From NCBI GenBank assembly GCA_003551745.1, contig PUNI01000260.1:1-5318 (forward strand): a DNA stretch of 5,318 bases, written 5' to 3'. The DNA comes from Paracoccaceae bacterium (GTDB lineage Bacteria; Pseudomonadota; Alphaproteobacteria; Rhodobacterales; Rhodobacteraceae). Positions 1 to 5,318 of the stretch are shown piece by piece. Positions within the stretch are counted from its first letter, which is position 1; each line of letters begins with the position of its first letter. Position numbers and translations under genes: made by a program. The notes beneath the pieces were generated by a model that saw only the letters and a list, made by a program, of their open reading frames with translations, did no database searches and was not told the origin of the DNA.

Positions 1-1
1 C

Positions 2-1141
2 AAGTCCGAGGCCGACAGCGACACCGATGCCGGTGGCGCCAAGGGCGGATCCGGCACCGGCACCGGTGGTGACGGCGGCGATGGCGATGCCGCATCGAAC
101 GCCACCAATGACGCGGACGCCACGGCCAAGGCAGGCAGTGATGACTTCGATCCGGGCCTTGCCTCGAACGAGGTCGACCAAAGTGCGCTCGGGGGCGCTT
201 CCGAGGCCGCCGGCGGCGACGGCGGCGATGGCACCGGCACCGGCGGCTACGGGATGGGCGGCACCGCGACCGGCGGCGACGTGACCGGCGCGGCTGACGC
301 TGAGGGCCAGGCCGATGCCAGCGGGGGTGAAGGTGGCAGCAACGCCGCCGACAGTTCCGCGGATGGCAGCGGCACCGGCACCGGGACCTCCGACGCCACG
401 GCGGGCATGGGCGGCGCCAACACCGCCGACAGCGCCGCCGATGCGGCCGGGACCAACACCGGCATGGCCGATGCCACGGCCGGCATGGGCGGCAGCGCCG
501 CGGCTGACAGCGCCGCGGATGGCACCGGCACCGGCAGCGGCACGTCGGATGCCATGGGCGGCAGCGCCAGCAACGACGCGGCGGCCGATTCCGCGGCGAA
601 CGGCGATGGCACGGGCGGCGCCGACTCGACCGGCGGCGCCGGCGGGCTGGCCGAGATCTTCGCGCAGGCCGATCTCGACGGCACGGCCGACTCGATGGCC
701 GAGGCGATCGCCGGCTACGGCGGCAACAGCGCCTCGGAGGCCGATGCCACGAACACCTCCTCGGGGTCGGGCATGGTCGATGCCGATAGCGGCACCGGCG
801 GTTACAGCAGCGCGACCGCGATGGCGGGCGATGGCGGCATGGGCACGGGCGGCATGGCTTCGCTCGGTGACGTCATGGGCGGCGCCGGAACCGGCGGCGC
901 GGGCGGCACGGCCAGCACCGGCGCCGGCGGCAACGGCGGCGACGCCGGCAGCTGGGGCTCGGGCAATGGCGGCGACGGCCATGTCTCGGGCGAATCCTTC
1001 GCCTCGGCGGCCGCGCAGGTCACCACCTCGGCGTTCAACATGAATGTCGTGATGGGCGCCAACGTCCTGGGCAACGCGGTCGACATGACCGTGGTCGGCG
1101 GCTCGCTCACCTCCTCCTACGTGGGCGGCGACGACAATTGA
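2..1141 (+). CDS. Gly/Ala/Asp/Ser-rich low-complexity repeat protein, 3' part; candidate type I secretion substrate
   Basis: The frame is open from the left edge to the TGA at 1139-1141, giving 379 visible residues; the true start lies outside the window. A Met codon at 254 lies in the middle of the repeat pattern, which continues upstream unchanged, so it is not a credible start. The visible protein is almost entirely Gly, Ala, Asp, Ser, Thr and Asn, with no cysteine and few large hydrophobics. GTGTG, GGDGGDG and MGG words recur, and 23-26-residue tandem units lie at 341-646. The last ~42 residues (from 1013) change character and become Val/Asn/Met-rich, with a G-A-N-V-L-G-N-A motif, ending SSYVGGDDN. 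Acidic, Cys-free, Gly/Asp-rich composition next to a type I exporter suggests an exported surface or extracellular protein. True RTX nonapeptides (GGxGxDxUx in tandem) are not present. Function is unknown; secretion is inferred from context. The reading frame itself is secure because the repeats hold only in this frame. Confidence 0.8.
   Translation, partial: KSEADSDTDAGGAKGGSGTGTGGDGGDGDAASNATNDADATAKAGSDDFDPGLASNEVDQSALGGASEAAGGDGGDGTGTGGYGMGGTATGGDVTGAADAEGQADASGGEGGSNAADSSADGSGTGTGTSDATAGMGGANTADSAADAAGTNTGMADATAGMGGSAAADSAADGTGTGSGTSDAMGGSASNDAAADSAANGDGTGGADSTGGAGGLAEIFAQADLDGTADSMAEAIAGYGGNSASEADATNTSSGSGMVDADSGTGGYSSATAMAGDGGMGTGGMASLGDVMGGAGTGGAGGTASTGAGGNGGDAGSWGSGNGGDGHVSGESFASAAAQVTTSAFNMNVVMGANVLGNAVDMTVVGGSLTSSYVGGDDN
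341..646 (+). repeat. Tandem 23-26-residue repeats in the Gly-rich protein (four units)
   Basis: Units lie at 341-418 and 419-496 (26 codons each), 497-565 (23 codons) and about 578-646 (23 codons, the most diverged). Each begins with an [N/A]-[A/T]-A-D-S-[S/A]-A-[D/N] block. In the first three, a Gly/Thr-rich stretch, a D-A block and M-G-G follow; the fourth ends in GGAGG instead. Unit 3 has lost three residues before MGG. Similar but less regular GTGTG/GGDGGDG blocks occur upstream at about 50-110 and 208-260, so the repeat array probably continues to the left of the window. Confidence 0.75.
1055..1078 (+). other. G-x-N-V-x-x-N-A motif near the C-terminus of the Gly-rich protein
   Basis: The eight codons read GANVLGNA and sit in the non-repetitive Val/Asn-rich tail, followed by a VVGG. 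The same spacing occurs in the downstream 681-residue protein at residues 423-430 (GENVVTNA), and more loosely as GGNLSVNE, GGNLQYNL and GSNAQLNA. This may mark a shared structural unit or a shared recognition element. An eight-residue match in low-complexity proteins is suggestive only. Confidence 0.4.
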
Positions 1142-1153
1142 CGCGACACGGCC

Positions 1154-1174
1154 GGGGCCGGCCTTGCCGGCCCC
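1154..1174 (+). terminator. GC hairpin 1 after the Gly-rich gene
   Basis: A perfect 9-bp stem, GGGGCCGGC at 1154-1162 and GCCGGCCCC at 1166-1174, has a CTT loop and starts 12 bases after the stop codon. All pairs are G-C, so it is very stable. No T-tract follows, so it is not a standard intrinsic terminator. It may be a 3'-end-stabilising or attenuating hairpin. The structure is plain in the sequence; its function is inferred. Confidence 0.5.
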
Positions 1175-1184
1175 TGAGACCAAT

Positions 1185-1213
1185 GCCGGGGGCCGGCGTG
1201 GCCGGCCCCGGGC
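1185..1213 (+). terminator. GC hairpin 2 between the Gly-rich gene and the repeat-motif gene
   Basis: A 13-bp stem (1185-1197 with 1201-1213) has a GTG loop and one G:G mismatch (1188 against 1210). Its inner 9 bp are the same sequence as the whole stem of the preceding hairpin. No T-tract follows. Together with hairpin 1 it fills the first half of the 134-base gap, as expected for partial termination or mRNA processing between a highly expressed product and downstream genes. Confidence 0.5.
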
Positions 1214-1265
1214 TCACCTTCGGGGCACGCCGCCATGATCGCGTTGGCCCCGGGTTTCGATGACT

Positions 1266-1269
1266 GGGA
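1266..1269 (+). promoter_or_regulatory. Weak ribosome binding site for the 681-residue protein
   Basis: GGGA lies six bases before the ATG at 1276. It is a modest match to the anti-Shine-Dalgarno sequence, but the only one in range. An in-frame TGA at 1261-1263 rules out an earlier ATG or GTG start for this frame, which supports the choice of start. Confidence 0.45.
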
Positions 1270-1275
1270 TCGCTC

Positions 1276-3321
1276 ATGGCCTTTGACCGGATCAGCGAGG
1301 AGATTGCCCATTTCATCGGAATGTTTCACCTCGAGGTCGAGGGGCACCGCCTGCGGCTCGAATACGAGGCCTTCTCGTTCCAGCGCAGCGCGGAGGCGCG
1401 GGTCTTCCCGGCCCCGCCGGATCTGAAACTCTCCGCGCCATTCGCGCTGAAAGGCTACGATCCCGGCCTGGCCTATCTGCGCCCGCCTTCCGAGCCTGTC
1501 CCCTTGCCCCTGAAGCCCGCGCCCGTCGAGCCGGGCGGGATCACGATGGCCGTAAGCTCCGGCCCCCTGCCGCCGCCGCCATCGCTGTCACCGCCGGACT
1601 CGCACGCCGCCGCCACCTTTGGCTGGACCACCGACGGCGGCTTCCTTCCGCCCCCCAGTTCGATCCTCATCGCGATCAGCCAGACGGCCGCGCTGGCGGA
1701 CAACGACCTGCTTCTCTTCACCGGCGAGACCGCCTTCATCGACCCCGCCCAGTTGACCGCGGAGTTCCGCGAGCTGATCGCGGCCGCGCAAGCGCTCGCA
1801 GCCCCCGCGATCGAAGGCGAGGGGGTGGTGCCGCGCCTCGAGGCGATGCTCGATCTGGCCGCCGCCATCGCCGCCTTCGCCCCCGAAGACGCCCCCGCCG
1901 ATGTCCAGCTCTTCCTGCGCGGCGAGGGGTTGCAGGGCACGTATCTCGACGGCCTGGAGCTCCTGCCCGCCCCGGACGGGGCGGAGGAGACCGCGCCGGC
2001 GGCGCAATTGCCCGCCTTCAAGGATCTCCTGCCTGCCCATCTGGCGGCGAAGCGGCCCGATCCCGAGGCCGAGGATGACCCCGGAAAGGACCCCTTCACC
2101 CTGCCGCGCGACCCGACCCCGGCGCCGGGGATCGAGCTTCCCGACATCGATCCGGGCCACAAGATCGTCACCGGCGGCAATCTCTCGGTCAACGAGGTCG
2201 GCATCTCCCAGGCCTGGGTCGATGCCCCCGTGATCGCGGTGGCGGGCGATGCGATCCGGCTCGACAGCATCGCCCAGGTCAACCTCCGCAAGGAGGCGCC
2301 GCCCTCCGCGCAGCCCTCGGTCGAGGCGCTGCCCTCGACCGCGCTGAACGCCCTCCACATCAAGACCGAAAGCGCGCCCGGCCCCGGTCCCGGTCCGGCC
2401 GGGCAGTTCCCGCACTCCTGGCATGTCGCGCGCGTCGAGGGCGACCTCGTCTCGGTCAACTGGATCCAGCAGCATGTCTTCGCCACCGATTTCGACCGCG
2501 CCGAAATCACCCTCTCGGCCGCCGCCACCTATATCTCGACCGGCGAGAATGTCGTGACCAACGCCGCCTGGCTGACCGAATTCGGCGCGCAGTACGATCT
2601 GATGCTGATCGGCGGCGACATGATCACGCTCAACCAGATCCACCAGATCAACGTGCTTTTCGATGTCGATGTGATCGGCGGCCTGCCCGAGGAGGGCGTC
2701 ACGGTCAGCACCGGCGGCAACCTCCAGTACAACCTCGCCGAGATCAAGCAGACCGGGCGCGACGAGATGGTCGCGGTGCAGGCCAGCTTCCAGAAGGCCC
2801 TCGACGCGATGGCCGAGGGCAAGCGCGAGATCGCCCAGGAGGTGCTGAACGACGCCCGGTTCGAGGGCAAGACGGCGCTCAAGGTGCTGCAGGTCGAGGG
2901 CGACCTGATCAAGGCCAACATCATCGAGCAGAAGAACTATCTGGGCGATTCCGACCAGGTGCAGCTGATGCTCGACGATTTCCTGGCGGCGGGCGAGGAG
3001 ATCACGCTGATCACCGGCTCCAACGCCCAGCTCAACGCCGCGCGGCTGCACGACGTCGGGCTCGATTCCGAGGTGATGGTGGCGGGCACCGCCTATAGCG
3101 ACGCGCTGATCTACCAGGCCCAGCTCCTCGACCCCGAGGCCCCGCCGACCGGGGTCGCCCTCGCGCCGCTGGCCAGCGAGGCCGTCGCCTTCCTGTCCGA
3201 GGACATGATCGGCATCGAGCGCGACCTCGATCCCGCCGGCACTGTCACCGCCAAGGCCGCGACGACCGCGCCGGCCGACCATCCCGCAAACAGCGACGCG
3301 CTCTACGCGATCATGACCTGA
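1276..3321 (+). CDS. Uncharacterised 681-aa protein with alternating Gly/Asn motifs; candidate type I secretion substrate or partner
   Basis: I do not recognise a named family. The ATG at 1276 is the first start after an in-frame TGA at 1261 and has a weak GGGA site. The N-terminus (MAFDRISEEIAHF) is not a signal peptide, there is no transmembrane segment, and the protein has no cysteine. Layout: residues 1-60, a compact start; about 63-130, Pro-rich with a PLPPPPSLSPP stretch; about 155-255, Ala/Leu-rich and probably helical; about 256-295, an acidic Pro-rich linker; 299-616, alternating short motifs (TGGNxxxN and GDxxxxNxIxQ types) interrupted by a Pro/Gly linker at about 340-380 (containing APGPGPGPAG) and a charged, probably helical insert at about 501-535; 617-681, an acidic tail ending DALYAIMT. 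The regular Gly/Asn/Gln motifs suggest a repetitive beta structure (inference). No signal peptide, no Cys, an acid-plus-hydrophobic C-terminus and a type I exporter 22 bases downstream fit an exported substrate. An accessory or structural role for the exporter is the alternative. Confidence 0.85.
   Translation: MAFDRISEEIAHFIGMFHLEVEGHRLRLEYEAFSFQRSAEARVFPAPPDLKLSAPFALKGYDPGLAYLRPPSEPVPLPLKPAPVEPGGITMAVSSGPLPPPPSLSPPDSHAAATFGWTTDGGFLPPPSSILIAISQTAALADNDLLLFTGETAFIDPAQLTAEFRELIAAAQALAAPAIEGEGVVPRLEAMLDLAAAIAAFAPEDAPADVQLFLRGEGLQGTYLDGLELLPAPDGAEETAPAAQLPAFKDLLPAHLAAKRPDPEAEDDPGKDPFTLPRDPTPAPGIELPDIDPGHKIVTGGNLSVNEVGISQAWVDAPVIAVAGDAIRLDSIAQVNLRKEAPPSAQPSVEALPSTALNALHIKTESAPGPGPGPAGQFPHSWHVARVEGDLVSVNWIQQHVFATDFDRAEITLSAAATYISTGENVVTNAAWLTEFGAQYDLMLIGGDMITLNQIHQINVLFDVDVIGGLPEEGVTVSTGGNLQYNLAEIKQTGRDEMVAVQASFQKALDAMAEGKREIAQEVLNDARFEGKTALKVLQVEGDLIKANIIEQKNYLGDSDQVQLMLDDFLAAGEEITLITGSNAQLNAARLHDVGLDSEVMVAGTAYSDALIYQAQLLDPEAPPTGVALAPLASEAVAFLSEDMIGIERDLDPAGTVTAKAATTAPADHPANSDALYAIMT
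2170..3123 (+). repeat. Alternating A/B motif array in the 681-aa protein
   Basis: Type A motifs (T-G-x-N-x-x-x-N, usually followed about 15 residues later by a hydrophobic patch and G-G/A-G) begin at residues 299, 422, 479 and 580. Type B motifs (G-D/T-x-x-x-x-[N/D]-x-I-x-Q) begin at about 323, 387, 446, 540 and 603. The order is A-B-B-A-B-A-B-A-B. In three places (A1/B1, A2/B3, A4/B5) the end of an A unit runs straight into the Gly of a B unit, which suggests A+B is one structural unit of about 38 residues. Repeats are diverged and visible at protein level, not as DNA repeats. Confidence 0.6.
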
Positions 3322-3330
3322 ACGAGAACC

Positions 3331-3336
3331 GGGGGA
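3331..3336 (+). promoter_or_regulatory. Ribosome binding site for the ABC transporter gene
   Basis: GGGGGA ends seven bases before the ATG at 3344, and a second purine block, GAGG at 3338-3341, is too close to be used comfortably. The site lies wholly inside the 22-base gap after the preceding stop (3319-3321). The short gap supports co-transcription of the two genes. Confidence 0.55.
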
Positions 3337-3343
3337 CGAGGCG

Positions 3344-5318
3344 ATGAAGGACCACAACCACGATCCGGTTCTGCGGCTGACCCCCGAGATGCGGATCGAC
3401 CGGTCGAAATGGCCCGACCCGCCCGCCTGCCCGCCCGCAAATCCGCCCGTCGCCAGCCCATCCGTCGCGCGGCAGCGTCCGGCCCGCCCGCACGCCACCC
3501 TCGGCGCCACGCTCGAGGCGCGGGCGAACCAGCCGATCTACCGTCGCCCGCCGCCCTCGGGCGGCGACGGTGGTGGTGGCGGTGGTGGGGGGGCGACTTT
3601 CCACAAGCGCATCGGCCCCGAGGATTTCAACGCCCGCCTGCAGGAGGGCCGCCAGGCGGTCTGGCGCAACCTCTTCTTCGTGCTGGTCCTGACCTGCGCG
3701 ACCAACATGCTGATCCTCGCCATTCCGATCTACCTCTTCCAGATCTCCGACCGGGTGCTGACCAGCCGCTCGACCGACACGCTGGTCATGCTGACCGTGG
3801 TGATCGCCGGCGCGGTGATCTTCTACGCGGTCTTCGACGCGATCCGCCGCTTCATCCTGATGCGCACCGCGGTCGAGGTCGCCGCCCAGCTCGGCGCGCC
3901 GGTCCTCAGCGCGGCGGCCCATGCCTCGCTGCACGGCACCGGGCGGGAATACCAGACGCTGGGCGATCTGCAGCAGGTGCGGCAGTTCCTCGTCTCGGGC
4001 ACGCTGCTGGCCTTTCTCGACGTGCCCTTCGCGCCGCTCTTCATGCTGGTGATTTTCCTCATCCACCCGCATCTGGGCATGATCGTGGTCTGCACCTCGA
4101 TCGCGCTTCTGGTCATCGCCATGATCAACCAGAAGGTCACCGAGCGCCCCTTCGCCGCGGCGAACCTCGCCCAGGCCAAGGCCAACCAGCATCTCGACTC
4201 GATGGCGCGCAACAGCCAGATCATCAACGCGCTCGCCATGATCCCCGAGGCCGTGACGATGTGGGGCCGCGACACCGCCGCCTCGCTCATCGCGCAGGTC
4301 CGCGCGCAGGACCGCAACATCGTCAGCGCCTCGATCTCGCGCGGGATCAGGCTTCTGACGCAGGTCGCGATGCTGGGCTGGGGGGCGTATCTGGCCATCG
4401 ACGGGCAGATCACCGGCGGCATGGTCATCGCCGCCTCGATCATCGCCGGCCGCGCGCTGGCCCCCATCGAGGGCTCGATCGAGGGCTGGAACGCCTTTCT
4501 TCTGTCGCGCGCCGCCTATGGCCGGATCGCGGGGCTTCTGCGCAGCTCGAAGCTGCAGTTCGAACGCCTGCGCCTGCCCCGCCCCGAAGGCCGGCTCGAT
4601 GTCGAACGCCTGCTCTACGTGCCCGGCGGCACCAAGCAGGTGGTCCTCAACGGCATCAGCTTTTCGCTCAATCCCGGCGAGACGCTCGCCGTGATCGGCA
4701 ATTCGGGGGCGGGCAAGACGACGCTGGGCAAGATGCTGGTGGGCTCGATCCTGCCCACCTCGGGCAATGTCCGGCTGGACCTGATGGACCTGCGCAACTG
4801 GGATCCGCGCCAGCTGGGCGAGAACCTGGGCTACCTGCCGCAGGACGTGCAGCTCTTCCCCGGCTCGATCAAGGACAACATCGCCCGCATGCGCCAGGAC
4901 GCCACCGACGAACAGGTCCACCAGGCCGCCGCCCTCGCCGATGTCCACGAGATGATCGCGCAGCTCCCGCAGGGCTACGAGACGGTCGTGGCCGCCGACG
5001 GAAGCCCGCTTTCGGGCGGGCAGAAGCAGCGCATCGCGCTGGCGCGCGCCTTCTTCGGCTCCCCGCGCCTCGTGGTGCTGGACGAGCCCAATTCGAATCT
5101 CGACACGGCGGGCGACAAGGCGCTGGCGCGGGCCATCGAACACGCCCGCAAGAACCGCATCACCGTCGTCGTCATCACCCAGAAACCCGCGCTGTTGAGC
5201 GCGGTGGACAAGATCATGGTGCTCGCCAACGGCGCGGTCGCGCTCTTCGGCACGCGCGACCGGGTGCTGGAACAGATCGGCGGGCAACGCCCGGCCGGTG
5301 GCACGGGCGGCGTTCCCG
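3344..5318 (+). CDS. Type I secretion system permease/ATPase (PrtD/HasD/RsaD-type ABC transporter), 3' end cut
   Basis: Inner-membrane ATP-driven exporter that would work with a membrane fusion protein and a TolC-like outer membrane channel to move substrates from cytoplasm to outside in one step. The frame is open to the window end (658 codons); the stop is beyond the edge, probably near. Residues 1-~100 are a Pro/Arg-rich extension with eight glycines (76-83). The membrane domain follows at about 108-375, with helices near 110-131, 146-164, 221-240, 246-261, 337-352 and 358-375; it holds the family-like QISDRVLTSRS after helix 1 and DVPFAPLFML. The ATPase domain starts at about 412: Walker A GNSGAGKTT 452-460, Q-loop YLPQD with Q500, signature LSGGQKQR 556-563, Walker B LVVLDEP with D580/E581, D-loop SNLD to 587. 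LDEPNSNLD is typical of the PrtD group. The H-loop position is Gln613 (ITQKP) where His is expected. No C39 peptidase domain is present. Upstream genes are the likely substrates. Confidence 0.95.
   Translation, partial: MKDHNHDPVLRLTPEMRIDRSKWPDPPACPPANPPVASPSVARQRPARPHATLGATLEARANQPIYRRPPPSGGDGGGGGGGGATFHKRIGPEDFNARLQEGRQAVWRNLFFVLVLTCATNMLILAIPIYLFQISDRVLTSRSTDTLVMLTVVIAGAVIFYAVFDAIRRFILMRTAVEVAAQLGAPVLSAAAHASLHGTGREYQTLGDLQQVRQFLVSGTLLAFLDVPFAPLFMLVIFLIHPHLGMIVVCTSIALLVIAMINQKVTERPFAAANLAQAKANQHLDSMARNSQIINALAMIPEAVTMWGRDTAASLIAQVRAQDRNIVSASISRGIRLLTQVAMLGWGAYLAIDGQITGGMVIAASIIAGRALAPIEGSIEGWNAFLLSRAAYGRIAGLLRSSKLQFERLRLPRPEGRLDVERLLYVPGGTKQVVLNGISFSLNPGETLAVIGNSGAGKTTLGKMLVGSILPTSGNVRLDLMDLRNWDPRQLGENLGYLPQDVQLFPGSIKDNIARMRQDATDEQVHQAAALADVHEMIAQLPQGYETVVAADGSPLSGGQKQRIALARAFFGSPRLVVLDEPNSNLDTAGDKALARAIEHARKNRITVVVITQKPALLSAVDKIMVLANGAVALFGTRDRVLEQIGGQRPAGGTGGVP
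3569..3592 (+). repeat. Octaglycine run with a G7 tract in the transporter's N-terminal extension
   Basis: Eight consecutive Gly codons (residues 76-83, GGT/GGC/GGG) lie just before the conserved pre-membrane segment. The 3' end includes seven G in a row at 3587-3593. The frame is intact here: the conserved domains follow in the same frame as the ATG. The run is probably a flexible linker between the Pro/Arg-rich tail and the membrane domain. Confidence 0.8.

Noticed and set aside
50..110. Possible RTX calcium-binding repeats (GTGGDGGDGD)
   Set aside because: The spacing lacks the hydrophobic position of the GGxGxDxUx nonapeptide, and there are no tandem nine-residue units.
254..256. ATG at 254 as the start of the Gly-rich gene
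   Set aside because: The frame is open to the left edge and the same repeat words continue upstream, so this Met is internal.
315..1043. 242-codon + strand frame inside the Gly-rich gene
   Set aside because: Its Ala/Pro/Arg-rich translation is the offset reading of GCC/GGC/ACC repeats. The protein-level repeat structure and conserved tail belong to the frame ending at 1141.
1245..1273. Possible promoter in the gap before the 681-aa gene (TTGGCC as a -35 box)
   Set aside because: No reasonable -10 sequence lies at the right distance, and the match is to a common GC-rich word.
1235..1426. Small + strand ORF starting at the ATG at 1235 and overlapping the start of the 681-aa gene
   Set aside because: No good ribosome binding site, Arg/Ser-rich translation, and most of it lies out of frame within the larger gene.
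1588..3510. 640-codon open frame on the minus strand opposite the 681-aa gene
   Set aside because: Biased Gly/Asp/Arg/Leu composition without domains, and it runs across the junction of two sense genes. The sense frame has consistent motifs and a sensible start and stop.
3311..5287. 658-codon open frame on the minus strand opposite the ABC transporter
   Set aside because: It is antisense to a clear PrtD-type exporter with all ATPase motifs. Its translation is Arg/Asp/His/Gly-rich with no recognisable domain, as expected of a shadow frame in very GC-rich DNA.

Overview
The window comes from a very GC-rich bacterium. Codon use is dominated by GCC, GGC, CTG, ATC and CGC, and the style of the ABC transporter fits an alphaproteobacterium, most likely a Rhodobacterales-type organism. 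This taxonomic guess is inference from composition and gene style; there is no marker gene.

Three genes lie on the + strand. (1) Positions 2-1141 hold the 3' end of a gene for a very low-complexity protein rich in Gly, Ala, Asp, Ser and Thr. It has 23-26-residue tandem repeats and no cysteine. (2) After a 134-base gap with two strong GC hairpins of closely related sequence, 1276-3321 encodes a 681-residue protein that I cannot assign to a named family. It has no signal peptide and no cysteine, Pro-rich linkers in its N-terminal half, and a C-terminal half built from two alternating short motifs centred on Gly/Asn and Gly-Asp/Gln. (3) Twenty-two bases later, from 3344 to the window end, lies a type I secretion ABC transporter of the PrtD/HasD/RsaD kind, with a fused membrane domain and ATPase domain. 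It is cut by the window edge probably just before its stop.

The simplest reading is a type I secretion locus: an exporter with one or two dedicated, non-RTX candidate substrates upstream. The end of the first protein carries a G-x-N-V-x-x-N-A motif that also occurs in the repeats of the second, so the two may share a fold or act together. The membrane fusion protein expected of such a locus would lie beyond the right edge and is not visible. Unusual points are a Gln at the H-loop position of the ATPase, an N-terminal cytoplasmic extension of about 100 residues with eight consecutive glycines, and the paired hairpins between genes 1 and 2. I saw no tRNA, rRNA, CRISPR array, insertion sequence or convincing promoter. 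The long minus-strand open frames are GC-rich shadows of the three genes.
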